Positions 38,233-46,982 of a stretch of 64,000 nucleotides of DNA are shown here, in pieces (the first letter of the stretch is position 1; each line of letters opens with the position of its first letter). The DNA is taken from the NCBI GenBank assembly GCA_964344255.1, contig CAYFMQ010000002.1, forward strand, positions 1-64,000, in the 5' to 3' direction. The position numbers and the translations under genes were made by a program. The notes beneath the pieces were generated by a model that was not told the origin of the DNA, made no database searches, and worked only from the letters and a program-made list of their open reading frames with translations. The stretch comes from JAJFIE01 sp964344255 (GTDB lineage: Bacteria; Pseudomonadota; Alphaproteobacteria; Rhodospirillales; Casp-alpha2).

Positions 38233-38541
38233 TGTATGGCTATAACGCTGTTTATCGATACGCCGGCTGGTGATGAACGGTGTATTAGTACCAAATAGCG
38301 TGCATGCACGGTATTATGCAGAGGTAGGGCATACCTATACAAAAGTATGATTCAAATAATCCCTGGGGATTAGGGGAGAGGTACATTTGCAGCCATCGCC
38401 ATCTATTAAGCTGGCTGGTATGGTTATCGGACCTATAGCAGTTGGATCTATCATCGCCTGAATTGCATTGTCCGCAGTCCAGAATTTTCTGAAATCTCCC
38501 TGACGCTTATGCCGGTGATGAGTTGAGTTGGAGTTGAAGGA
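38233..38541. other. Intergenic region at the island edge
   Basis: 309 bases. It holds bipartite element E near the sensor side. Base composition rises towards the flank level over this stretch. No RNA gene, terminator or repeat of the tRNA 3' end is visible. Confidence 0.5.
38319..38348 (-). promoter_or_regulatory. Bipartite NarL-like element, copy E
   Basis: Plus-strand reading: CAGAGGT, 13 bases, ACAAAAGTAT. The minus strand gives TACCTCT, an exact match to TACYYMT. It is upstream of the PhnD-like gene starting at 38232. Confidence 0.6.
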
Positions 38542-41500
38542 TTGAGTACGCGTCTCGCTATCGATATCGGCGGCACATTTACGGATGTTGTGCTCGACCA
38601 GAACGGGAACAGGGTCACGACGAAAGTCCTCACCACCCCGGGGCGACCCGCCGACGGGTTTATGGCCGGCGTCCAGAAGGTATTGGATGAAAGCGGCGCC
38701 TTGCCTGGTTCGATTGACCTTGTCCTGCATGGCACAACGCTTGCGACGAATGCCTTGATCGAACGTAAGGGTGCTAGAACTGCACTGATTACGACCAGGG
38801 GTCATCGTGATTCCCTTGAAATGGCGTTCGAGAATCGTTTCGATCAATACGACATCCAGGCGGATCGTCTGCCGCCGCTGGTTGGGCGTGATCTCCGGCT
38901 ACCGGTCGTGGAGCGGTTGAATTTCCGGGGGGATGTGCTCACGCCGCTCGACGAAGAATCGGTTCGCAGTCTCATCCCGGTCCTTGAAGCTGAAACAGTT
39001 GAAAGCGTCGCAGTAGGCCTGCTTCATGCTTATGCCAATCCAGACCATGAAAAAAGGGTCGCGGAAATTCTGTCGGAAGCATTGCCGCATCTGTCAATTT
39101 CTCTTTCTTCGGAAGTCTGCCCTGAAATCCGGGAGTATGAGCGGCAATCGACCACTGTCGCTAATGCTTATGTCCGGCCAAGGATGGCGGGATACTTGGC
39201 CGATCTCGAAACGCAGCTCGTGGAAACCGGCATTGTTTGTCCGTGCCTGTTGATGACCAGCGCCGGCAGTCTTATCACAATAGAAACGGCGGCGCGCTTT
39301 CCCATCCGCCTTGTGGAGTCAGGCCCGGCAGGCGGGGCAATTCTGGCTGCTCACATGGCCCGGACGCTTAAGGAGGACCGACTGGTTTCCTTCGACATGG
39401 GCGGGACCACGGCAAAAATATGCCTTATTGACGATGCTGAACCGCTGTTAAGCCGTGAATTCGAGGTCGACCGGGCGCACCGGTTCATGAAGGGTAGCGG
39501 AACGCCTGTGAAGGTACCCGTGATCGAAATGGTCGAAATCGGCGCCGGAGGCGGCTCTATCGCCCGGGTCGATTCCCTCGACCGCATTCAAGTCGGCCCT
39601 GAAAGTGCCGGATCGGAACCCGGCCCCGCCTGTTACGGTCGAGGAGGAACGTCGGCCACGGTTACCGATGCCAATCTTGTGCTTGGAAGGCTGGACCCGG
39701 ATGCATTTGCGGATGGCAGTTTTGGCCTCAACCAACCGGCTGCAGAAACGGCGCTCCAGGATAATGTCGGTCAGCGACTGGGCTTGAGCCCCCTGGATGC
39801 TGCAAAGGGATTGATCGAGATTGTTGACGAAAACATGGCCAGTGCTGCCCGGGTACACGCCGCGGAACGTGGACGTGACCTGGATGGCCGGACCATGATC
39901 GCATTCGGAGGCGCCGCGCCGCTTCATGCGGCACGGCTCGCAGGGAAACTGGGAATCGATAAGGTCATTGTTCCGGCGAACGCCGGTGTCGGTTCCGCTC
40001 TGGGATTCCTTTTGGCTCCTGTCGCTTATGAAGTGGTGAGAAGTCTCTATATCCGACTCGATACCCTTAAATCCCAGGCTATCCGTGATTTGTTTGCGGA
40101 TATGGAAGAGGAAGCTGTCTCTGTCGTTCGCCTCGGCGAGCCCAATGGGGACGTAATGGTGCAGCGACACGGTTACGCCCGATATGTCGGCCAGGGACAT
40201 GAAATCAAGATCGAGTTACCCGCTGGATCGGTCAACGGAAAATCTACAGACGCCATCCGGGAGGCATTCGAGAGTGCTTACCGCTCCCGCTCCGGCTTAC
40301 TGATTCCAGGCATGGAAATCGAGGTGCTGACATGGTCGGTTACTGCCGTTGCTGTCCGGGCAGCGGAAACCGAGGATGACACGATCACAGTGGATAGCGC
40401 GTCAACAGACGGCGTGCCCAATGACCGACCGCTTCATGATCCGGGTGAATCGAACGCATTGATTGCTCCGGTGGTTAATCGAAGTGACTTCACCGGCATC
40501 GCCCATGGCGCAACGATTGTCCAGGAAGCGCAGACCACAACCATCGTACCACGTGGCTGGTGTATCGAAACTGATCGGACGGGGAATCTGATTTTGACCC
40601 GCGAGTTGGAAGAGGTGAACCAGCCGGCAAACCGCGGCTTGAGTGAGAATATTCGCATGCAGGTTCTCTGGGACAGGCTGATATCCATCGTTGAGGAACA
40701 GGCGCAGACGATTATCCGCAGCGCTTTCTCCACGACCGTGCGAGAAGCAGGTGATCTTTCCGCTGGTATCTTTGATCCGGCGGGGCGGATGCTGGCGCAA
40801 GCGGTTACCGGCACGCCAGGGCACGTCAACGCCATGGCAGCATCAGTCGGCTACTTCCTGGAGAAATATCCGCCACAGACAATGCGGCCCGGCGACGTAT
40901 ACGTAACCAACGATCCGTGGCTGGGAACCGGCCACCTGTTCGATTTCACCGTCGTGAGTCCTGTTTTTCGTGATGCTGAGATGATCGGGTTGTTCGCTTC
41001 GACCGTCCATGTGGTCGATATCGGCGGGATCGGTTTCAGTCCGGACAGTGGACAGGTCTTCGAAGAAGGCCTCTGCATTCCGATCATGCCCCTGTTCATC
41101 GAGGGCGAACCCAACGATTACGTTTTTGACATCATCCGCACCAACGTGCGTGAACCGGTCCAGGTGGTAGGTGATCTATACTCTCTCGCCTCCAGCAACG
41201 ATGTTGGGGCACGCAGGCTTCTGGCGCTCATGGCTGAGGTCGATATTCACAATCTCGATGCACTAGGCGAACATATCATCACGACCTCCAGGCGCGCCAT
41301 GATTGAGGCCATCGGGAAACTACCGCATGGCAGGTATGAAAACGCCATGACGGTGGATGGATACGATAAACAAGTGGAAATCCACGCATCCATGGACGTT
41401 CACGCCGACCGGATTACGATTGATTATGCCGGAACCTCAGCGACATCTTCCTTCGGCATCAATGTTCCGTTGACGTATGCGCAGGCCTATACGTCATTCG

Positions 41501-42216
41501 GCATTCGCTGCATCGTTGGACACGACATCCCCAATAATTCAGGGTCGCTCCAGCCCATCGAAGTTACCGCACCGGTCGGATCGATCCTGAATGCGCCTCG
41601 CCCATGCGCCGTCAACGTACGTCATGTCATCGGCCAGATGCTGCCTGACGTTGTGCTCGGCTGCCTCGGCAAGGCGCTGCCGGGTCAAGTGCCCGCAGAA
41701 GGCAGTTCAAGCTTGTGGAACCCGATGCTCTCGGGCGGACACGGCATCGTTGGCGAGCACGCATATGGCAACGCGACGCCGTTCGCGGTGACCATTTTCC
41801 ATTCCGGGGGAACGGGCGCAAGACCGGGCAAGCCGGGACTTTCCGCCACGGCATTTCCATCCGGCGTACGCAACACACCGGTGGAAATTACCGAATCAAT
41901 TTCCCCGTTGATCTATCGGCGTAAAGAATATCGGGAAGGTTCAGGCGGTGACGGAGACTGGCAAGGCGGTGATGGCCAGGTCATAGAAATTGAACACAGC
42001 GAAGGGGCGCCGTTCGCCCTGTTCGCCCTGTTCGACAGGATCGACCATCCCGCAAGGGGCCGGGACGGCGGTTCCTCCGGCGTACCCGGTGGCGTCAGTC
42101 TCTCAAATGGCGTCATACTCAAGGGAAAGGGCAAGCAAATCGTACCGGCGGGCGAAACACTCGTCCTGGAACTTCCCGGTGGTGGGGGGCTCTGCCGAAA
42201 TGGGCATGATGAATAA
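38542..42216 (+). CDS. Fused hydantoinase/oxoprolinase (HyuA-HyuB type)
   Basis: 1224 residues, the size of single-chain 5-oxoprolinases. ATP-dependent cleavage of a cyclic amide (5-oxoproline, hydantoin or N-methylhydantoin) is the family reaction. The N-terminal half is HyuA-like: LAIDIGGTFTDVVLDQNGNR, LHGTTLATNALIERKGA, RLVESGPAGGAI, SFDMGGTTAKICL. The C-terminal half, from about residue 690, is HyuB-like: RLISIVEEQAQTIIRSAFST, VTNDPWLGTGHLFD, and a Gly-rich end. The start is a TTG at 38542 with GGAG eight bases before it. The following AraC-type regulator may control it. The substrate is not deducible; acetone-carboxylase-like relatives are usually split into separate genes. Confidence 0.87.
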   Translation: MSTRLAIDIGGTFTDVVLDQNGNRVTTKVLTTPGRPADGFMAGVQKVLDESGALPGSIDLVLHGTTLATNALIERKGARTALITTRGHRDSLEMAFENRFDQYDIQADRLPPLVGRDLRLPVVERLNFRGDVLTPLDEESVRSLIPVLEAETVESVAVGLLHAYANPDHEKRVAEILSEALPHLSISLSSEVCPEIREYERQSTTVANAYVRPRMAGYLADLETQLVETGIVCPCLLMTSAGSLITIETAARFPIRLVESGPAGGAILAAHMARTLKEDRLVSFDMGGTTAKICLIDDAEPLLSREFEVDRAHRFMKGSGTPVKVPVIEMVEIGAGGGSIARVDSLDRIQVGPESAGSEPGPACYGRGGTSATVTDANLVLGRLDPDAFADGSFGLNQPAAETALQDNVGQRLGLSPLDAAKGLIEIVDENMASAARVHAAERGRDLDGRTMIAFGGAAPLHAARLAGKLGIDKVIVPANAGVGSALGFLLAPVAYEVVRSLYIRLDTLKSQAIRDLFADMEEEAVSVVRLGEPNGDVMVQRHGYARYVGQGHEIKIELPAGSVNGKSTDAIREAFESAYRSRSGLLIPGMEIEVLTWSVTAVAVRAAETEDDTITVDSASTDGVPNDRPLHDPGESNALIAPVVNRSDFTGIAHGATIVQEAQTTTIVPRGWCIETDRTGNLILTRELEEVNQPANRGLSENIRMQVLWDRLISIVEEQAQTIIRSAFSTTVREAGDLSAGIFDPAGRMLAQAVTGTPGHVNAMAASVGYFLEKYPPQTMRPGDVYVTNDPWLGTGHLFDFTVVSPVFRDAEMIGLFASTVHVVDIGGIGFSPDSGQVFEEGLCIPIMPLFIEGEPNDYVFDIIRTNVREPVQVVGDLYSLASSNDVGARRLLALMAEVDIHNLDALGEHIITTSRRAMIEAIGKLPHGRYENAMTVDGYDKQVEIHASMDVHADRITIDYAGTSATSSFGINVPLTYAQAYTSFGIRCIVGHDIPNNSGSLQPIEVTAPVGSILNAPRPCAVNVRHVIGQMLPDVVLGCLGKALPGQVPAEGSSSLWNPMLSGGHGIVGEHAYGNATPFAVTIFHSGGTGARPGKPGLSATAFPSGVRNTPVEITESISPLIYRRKEYREGSGGDGDWQGGDGQVIEIEHSEGAPFALFALFDRIDHPARGRDGGSSGVPGGVSLSNGVILKGKGKQIVPAGETLVLELPGGGGLCRNGHDE

Positions 42217-42292
42217 AATATGGCAGAGGATTCGATCTTCTCTCCTATATCATCTAATAATGTGACTTATCTGCCTATTAGTTGTTAGTATA

Positions 42293-42321
42293 CCTGCTTA
42301 ATAAATGATGATGTAAGCAGG
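42293..42321. promoter_or_regulatory. 8-13-8 inverted repeat before the AraC-type gene
   Basis: CCTGCTTA (42293-42300) and TAAGCAGG (42314-42321) match perfectly and end 18 bases before the chosen ATG. It could be a regulatory site or a leader hairpin. Confidence 0.4.
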
Positions 42322-42339
42322 GTGGGCTGGAAAGCGATT

Positions 42340-43386
42340 ATGGGGCAATTCCCTAGAGAGCCTGAATACCATGTATCCCTTGCCGGAACGGGGGTCCTGG
42401 CGAGTGCGACAACCGGCGCTCAAGAATTCATTTCCCAGAACGGCGGCGACCCTGACAGCATCTTCGGTAATTCGGGTATCAACCCTGAAGACATCGGACC
42501 GACGACGAACATCAGCCTTAAATCCTATTGCACGTTGTTTGAAATCGCAGCCAAGGAAACCCAGAACGATAACATCGGCCTGTGGTTCGGCCAGCAATTC
42601 GGCTCTACGGAACTGGGGCTCATCAGTTATGTCGCGCTTCATTCTCAAACGATGCGGGACGCACTGAATAACTTTGTCGAACTTTTCCCCTATCACCAGC
42701 AGGCGACGGAAATGTCGCTGTCTGAATCTCGGGGCCTCTTGAGCCTGAATTACCGGATTTATGACGGCAATATTCTCGAACGTCGCCAGGATGCCGAACT
42801 GTCGCTAGGCATGTTCCAGAACATTTTCCGCCATTGCCTTGGGCCAAGCTGGTCTCCGGAAGAAGTTCATTTTGAACATCCCGAACCGATAGGCGGCCGG
42901 GAGCATGAAAAAGCTTTCCAGGCGCCCGTTTTCTTCGGCCAGCGGGCGAACTCGCTTTTGTTCCGGAAAGATATTCTTGATGTGAAAATACCAACCGCCG
43001 ATCCCAGGTTGTTGCAACTCCTGCGCAAATGCCTCAAGCAGGTTGGTTTCCAGTCCTACGAGCATCATACGGTCTATGACCAGATCAGGGATTTTCTGCT
43101 GCTGACCCTGCCCGACGGATGTCCCTCGCTGGAACAGGTGTCTGAGTCTCTCGATATTCCTACCTGGACTATCCAGCGCCGCCTGGAAGCCATGAACATG
43201 AGTTACAAGGACGTCGTGACCTCAACACGCCGCGAATTGGCCTTGTCCTACCTGCGCCAGCAACACCTGCAACTGACGGAAATAGCGTTTCTGCTTGGGT
43301 TTTCGGAACTGAGCGCCTTCACCAGGGCTTTCAAACGCTGGATGGGCGTATCGCCCAGCCAATACCGCCAACAAGTAAAATCCTAA
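42340..43386 (+). CDS. AraC-family transcriptional regulator
   Basis: 348 residues. The N-terminal 230 resemble the ligand-binding domain of OruR/ArgR-type AraC proteins (ISLKSYCTLFEIAAKETQND, LGLISYVALHSQTMRDALNN). The C-terminal HTH_18 pair runs from about 255: LEQVSESLDIPTWTIQRRLE and LTEIAFLLGFSELSAFTRAF, then GVSPSQYRQ. GGAAAG stands five bases before the ATG at 42340; a GTG at 42322 is less likely. It lies downstream of the hydantoinase and ends with a four-base convergent overlap with the kinase gene, so it may regulate either side. Confidence 0.9.
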   Translation: MGQFPREPEYHVSLAGTGVLASATTGAQEFISQNGGDPDSIFGNSGINPEDIGPTTNISLKSYCTLFEIAAKETQNDNIGLWFGQQFGSTELGLISYVALHSQTMRDALNNFVELFPYHQQATEMSLSESRGLLSLNYRIYDGNILERRQDAELSLGMFQNIFRHCLGPSWSPEEVHFEHPEPIGGREHEKAFQAPVFFGQRANSLLFRKDILDVKIPTADPRLLQLLRKCLKQVGFQSYEHHTVYDQIRDFLLLTLPDGCPSLEQVSESLDIPTWTIQRRLEAMNMSYKDVVTSTRRELALSYLRQQHLQLTEIAFLLGFSELSAFTRAFKRWMGVSPSQYRQQVKS

Positions 43387-44393
43387 CCGAATTTCGCCAG
43401 ATAGGCCTCGGCAAGATCGCATGTGACATCCGTGTACTCATCGCCCAGCGATTGAGCGAGTTCCGTTTCCGAATGCGTGCCCATCCAGGCCAGGATCAGC
43501 ATGCGCCGGAACATCAGGAAGGACGGGATCTCGTCTTCCTCCTCCTGAGAGACCTCTTCCTCCCGGCGGTAGCCTTCCAGCCACGCGGCAACGAGTTCCG
43601 GTACGTCGGGCCGTTCTTCCATGAAGCTTAGCGCCGTCGCCAGGTCATAGAGATACCAGGTAATGCCGCTGTCATCGAAGTCAATGACGCGGGTATCGCC
43701 TTCATAGATCAACAGGTTTGCAAGACGCATGTCGGCATGGATCAGGCCGAAACGATCATGGGAAAAGCCGAAATTGGTCAGGCGATCGCTCATGACGGAT
43801 ACGAGATTCCCCAGCAGTTCCTTTTTCTCGTCATTCAGGTTCGGGCCTTCGTACCAGTGCCCCCAATGGGGATTGTCGCCGAAAGCCGTCTCGACGTTCC
43901 AGCTAAACCGCTCGAAGCCCTCCGGCAGTTCCCAGTGCCGGGCATGCTTGTGCATACGCGCTGTCACTTCCCCCAGATTGGGGAAAGCGGGAAGGAGGTT
44001 GTCCTCATCGGGCTCCTCGCCGTCGAGAAACTCGAAAAAGACGCATTGCCGCCCATCCAGCACCTCATCTGTCGAAACAAGGTGTATTCTCTCTCCGTTC
44101 TTGCCGGGAAGAATTTTCGGCGTATGAACGCCGGCTTCTTCCCTGAGTGCATCTATCCAGGAAAGTTCCGATTTAATAGCCACCGGAGAGTGATATTCCG
44201 TCCGGTGAACACGAAGGATTTTCTTTTCATTGCCTGCAGCATCGGACAGCAGATACGTCGTGTTTTCCGAATGATTTAGCAACCGGGGGGTCAGGGTTGA
44301 ATCCGACTCAACCAGTTCCACCGCTCTTTGCGCCACGCCCTCAAGTTTCTCTAAAAGAACGTCTTGTCCCTCATCGCCATGTGCTGAAGCCAC
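43383..44393 (-). CDS. APH-fold small-molecule kinase
   Basis: 336 residues of the aminoglycoside phosphotransferase/choline kinase/homoserine kinase fold. The catalytic loop is HADMRLANLL (H-x-D-x4-N) and the metal-binding motif is VIDFDDSG. The N-terminal lobe has NTTYLLSDAAGNEKKILRVH. Likely start is the GTG at 44393, seven bases after AAGGGG; a TTG at 44399 is too close to that site. It phosphorylates a hydroxyl group on a small amine or amino acid. In mycobacterial RMM compartments, a kinase of this fold acts on 1-amino-2-propanol. Here it ends the operon of a Pot-type transporter and lies about 10 kb from the BMC genes, so the link is an inference. Confidence 0.85.
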   Translation of the reverse strand: MASAHGDEGQDVLLEKLEGVAQRAVELVESDSTLTPRLLNHSENTTYLLSDAAGNEKKILRVHRTEYHSPVAIKSELSWIDALREEAGVHTPKILPGKNGERIHLVSTDEVLDGRQCVFFEFLDGEEPDEDNLLPAFPNLGEVTARMHKHARHWELPEGFERFSWNVETAFGDNPHWGHWYEGPNLNDEKKELLGNLVSVMSDRLTNFGFSHDRFGLIHADMRLANLLIYEGDTRVIDFDDSGITWYLYDLATALSFMEERPDVPELVAAWLEGYRREEEVSQEEEDEIPSFLMFRRMLILAWMGTHSETELAQSLGDEYTDVTCDLAEAYLAKFG

Positions 44394-44519
44394 AATCAAT
44401 CCCCTTATCTTCTATGCCTTTGCCGGGATGTCTTTTCCCGGATGTTTCAATTCAAATACACCAAACGTGATACTGCTTGACCCCATAGAGCATTGGTTTG
44501 ACCCCATACTTTTCCAACC
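44394..44519. repeat. Direct repeat of TTGACCCCATA before the kinase gene
   Basis: Copies at 44477-44487 and 44498-44508, 21 bases apart, that is two helical turns. A third copy of the first ten bases is at 50444-50453, upstream of the binding-protein gene of the same operon. No gene is seen in this gap. Confidence 0.45.
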
Positions 44520-45224
44520 TCACCCTTCAAGCGTGATCCCCATCAGCCCCGCCAGTTCATCCGCTGACATGACATGGCAGTAAATCATATTGATGATCTC
44601 CAATTCTCTTAGGTGCAAGTCATGGTCTCCGGCCGCACAGCCGTCTTCAACGACAATGACATTGAAGCTTTCATCGGCCAAGCTACGTACCGTCGAAGAA
44701 ACGCATTGATCCGTGAAAATGCCTGACACAATTACGTTCTTGATGCCCATGTTATGGAGCATAAGACGCAGGTTGGTTCCAGTCAGGGCGCTGTCCGTCG
44801 TCTTGCACACAACGATTTCCTCGCCCTCGGCCTGAAGCCCATCGATGAACTGGGAAGACCGTTCCTTGTGAGGCATCAAAAGATAGTTCCAGCCAGGTTT
44901 CTTCTGGCTGAGAGACCGGTCCCGGCCATCGGTTTTCATGCAGGCGATGCGGGCGAACATGACTTCAACGTCCGATTTGCGGAAAGCGCGCAATAGTCGT
45001 TGTGTCGTGGGAATGACAATGCCGTGCATACGGTCATGAAAGGGATTCCAGAGATCGTAGGCTTCCTGTTCTTCGGCGCTCAAAGAGTCACGGTCCGGCC
45101 TGTCCATGTATTCGTTCTGGATGTCGATGCACAGGTAGGCCGTTTCCGAATGATTCAGAACCGGGTCTTCCGGTTCAGGGGCGCCTCGGTAATAAAGTGA
45201 ACGATAATCTGTTTTCCAGGACAT
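44520..45224 (-). CDS. Isochorismatase-family cysteine hydrolase
   Basis: 234 residues. The family triad is visible as D34 (CIDIQNEYMD), K141 (VVCKTTDSALTGTNL) and C174 (VSGIFTDQCVSST), with the cis-peptide region just before the Cys. These enzymes hydrolyse amides, ureides (N-carbamoylsarcosine, ureidoacrylate, biuret) or nicotinamide. With a polyamine-type transporter in the operon, an amide- or carbamoyl-bearing amine substrate is plausible. Length is a little above the usual 180-220 because of an N-terminal extension (MSWKTDYRSLYYRGAPEPED). Confidence 0.85.
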   Translation of the reverse strand: MSWKTDYRSLYYRGAPEPEDPVLNHSETAYLCIDIQNEYMDRPDRDSLSAEEQEAYDLWNPFHDRMHGIVIPTTQRLLRAFRKSDVEVMFARIACMKTDGRDRSLSQKKPGWNYLLMPHKERSSQFIDGLQAEGEEIVVCKTTDSALTGTNLRLMLHNMGIKNVIVSGIFTDQCVSSTVRSLADESFNVIVVEDGCAAGDHDLHLRELEIINMIYCHVMSADELAGLMGITLEG

Positions 45225-45324
45225 ATCTCACCAACCCGGTTGCATAAGTATTTATCTCTACGTTTAAGCTGCTTCCCCCTGGTGATGCGCCCAGGGCCGC
45301 ATCACCACTCGGGAGAAAACCGTA

Positions 45325-46101
45325 TTATTCCAGCGCTTCCAGAGATTCAGGTAAGGTCTGCCCGCCGTCCACGACGATGGTCTGGCCGGTAATGTAGTTG
45401 GCTTCCTGCGAAGCAAAAAACAGCGCGGCGTAACCGATGTCCTCCACGATCCCAAGTTTCTTCAAGGGAATGGACGCAGCCATGGTTGCAAGATAATCCT
45501 CGCCGAGTCCTTCCAGACCTTCGGTAATGATATTCCCCGGCAGAACTGCGTTCATTGTGATGTTGTACTTTGCGGTTTCGATGCAGGCCGTGCGCATGAA
45601 GCCGAGTTGAGCCGCCTTGGATGCGCCATAATGGCTCCAGCCCGGGAAGCCCGTGATCGGACCGGTAATGGAAGAGGTCAGGACGATACGGCCGAAGTCC
45701 TGCTCCTTCATGTATGGCAGGCAGGCCTTCACGCCCAGGAAGTTGCCCTTGATGTTCGTGTTCAGGACCATTTCGAACTCTGACGGATCCATTTCCTCGA
45801 TGTTCGTCTGCGGGTAGACACCGGCATTGGCGCAAAGGATGTTGACGCCGCCGTACCGCTCATTACAGGCGGCGGCCATCGCCTGTTGCGAATCCCAATC
45901 GCCCACGTCGGCAGCGAAGGCTGAAACATCGCCCGAGCCATGCTGGTTCAGTTCGTCTGCGGTTGCCTGTGCATCCGCTTCCGTACGGGCAACGACCATG
46001 ACGTTGGCGTCGTGCTTGGCGAATACCCGCGCAATTCCTTTGCCAATGCCTTTGGACGCGCCGGTAACAATGACGGATTTACCGGTAATAGGTGTCAGCA
46101 T
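45325..46101 (-). CDS. Short-chain dehydrogenase/reductase
   Basis: 258 residues, classical SDR. Cofactor motif TGASKGIGKG (14-22), NAG at 92-94, and the Ser-Tyr-Lys triad with Ser143 or Ser144, Tyr158 and Lys162 (HYGASK). The Arg at 39 (VVART) suggests NADP(H), not NAD(H). Closest in look to FabG/glucose dehydrogenase-type enzymes. In an operon with a Pot-type importer, a hydrolase and a kinase, it probably oxidises or reduces the imported alcohol or ketone. An amino-alcohol dehydrogenase would fit a BMC pathway, but the sequence alone does not identify the substrate. Confidence 0.88.
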   Translation of the reverse strand: MLTPITGKSVIVTGASKGIGKGIARVFAKHDANVMVVARTEADAQATADELNQHGSGDVSAFAADVGDWDSQQAMAAACNERYGGVNILCANAGVYPQTNIEEMDPSEFEMVLNTNIKGNFLGVKACLPYMKEQDFGRIVLTSSITGPITGFPGWSHYGASKAAQLGFMRTACIETAKYNITMNAVLPGNIITEGLEGLGEDYLATMAASIPLKKLGIVEDIGYAALFFASQEANYITGQTIVVDGGQTLPESLEALE

Positions 46102-46163
46102 GATTGTTTCCTCCTGTTTGTAATTTGTTGCTTTATTTTTTCATTTTTCTCTTATCGAAATAC

Positions 46164-46976
46164 TCAGGCAAGACGGCTTTTTTGCCGCTTCCTGTACAAT
46201 GTGTAGACTACATAGGCGACGAACAGCATGATCGTCGCACCACCCATCATCAACGACCCCAGCGTCGGCACCATGGGGGTATAACCGGAAACCATCTTGG
46301 CGTAGAGCCATTCCGGCACGGTTTGGTCTGCGCCTGTGGAGAACAGGGACAACGGGAAGTTCCCCCACGAAAGCAGGAAAGCGAAAACCCCGCCGGAAAT
46401 GATGCCGGGCGATAGAATGGGCAGCGTGATTTCCCGCAGGGTTTGGAATCTTGTCGCGCCCATATCGACGGCGGCTTCCTCCAGGGCGGGATCGAAGCTG
46501 TAGACCTGAATCGATATGATCAGGGTAACGATCGGCACGATCCAGATCATGTGAGCAAAAACGGCGGTGACCCAGCTGGTGGAAATACCGAGAACCGAAA
46601 ACCACAGCAACAGCGCCAGCCCGAGAACGGCCTGGGGAAAGAAAATCGGCAACAGTATGATTTTCTGGAACAGCTTGCGTCCTTTCCAGTCATAGCGGGC
46701 AAAGGCCAGGGCTCCGAAAAAGGCCAGGACCACGGAAAGGATCGTTACCAAAACGGCGACGCTGAAAGATGTCGCCAGCAGATCCCTGACGGAAAGCGAC
46801 TCGAACGCCTTGTCATACCAGCGTGTCGTCCACCGGTCGACGGGGAACTGGAAATAACGTTTCTTGGAAAAGGACGCCAGAACGACCGACACCATGGGCG
46901 TATAGAGAAAGATCAGGATACAGGCCGTCCAGACGACGATCAGGGGTTTGGCGAAATTTCTTTTTTCCGTCTGCAT
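46164..46976 (-). CDS. ABC transporter permease, PotC-like
   Basis: 270 residues, six membrane helices (first LIVVWTACILIFLYTPMVSV). The EAA loop that contacts the ATPase is ALEEAAVDMGATRFQTLREI. It belongs to the spermidine/putrescine class of the MalFGK-type importers. It follows the PotB-like permease by six bases and completes a four-gene importer. The SDR gene follows after 62 bases. Confidence 0.93.
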   Translation of the reverse strand: MQTEKRNFAKPLIVVWTACILIFLYTPMVSVVLASFSKKRYFQFPVDRWTTRWYDKAFESLSVRDLLATSFSVAVLVTILSVVLAFFGALAFARYDWKGRKLFQKIILLPIFFPQAVLGLALLLWFSVLGISTSWVTAVFAHMIWIVPIVTLIISIQVYSFDPALEEAAVDMGATRFQTLREITLPILSPGIISGGVFAFLLSWGNFPLSLFSTGADQTVPEWLYAKMVSGYTPMVPTLGSLMMGGATIMLFVAYVVYTLYRKRQKSRLA

Positions 46977-46982
46977 GGCGCG

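Noticed and set aside
38335..38541. Minus-strand reading with a protein-like stretch (IDPTAIGPITIPASLIDGDG) at the island edge
   Set aside because: It has no start of its own outside the hydantoinase gene and I cannot match it to a family; it could be a decayed gene remnant, but the evidence is too thin.
14985..38541. Search for attachment-site repeats and an integrase that would prove the sensory island to be an integrative element
   Set aside because: No second copy of the tRNA 3' end and no recombinase gene were found by eye, so only the composition argument remains.
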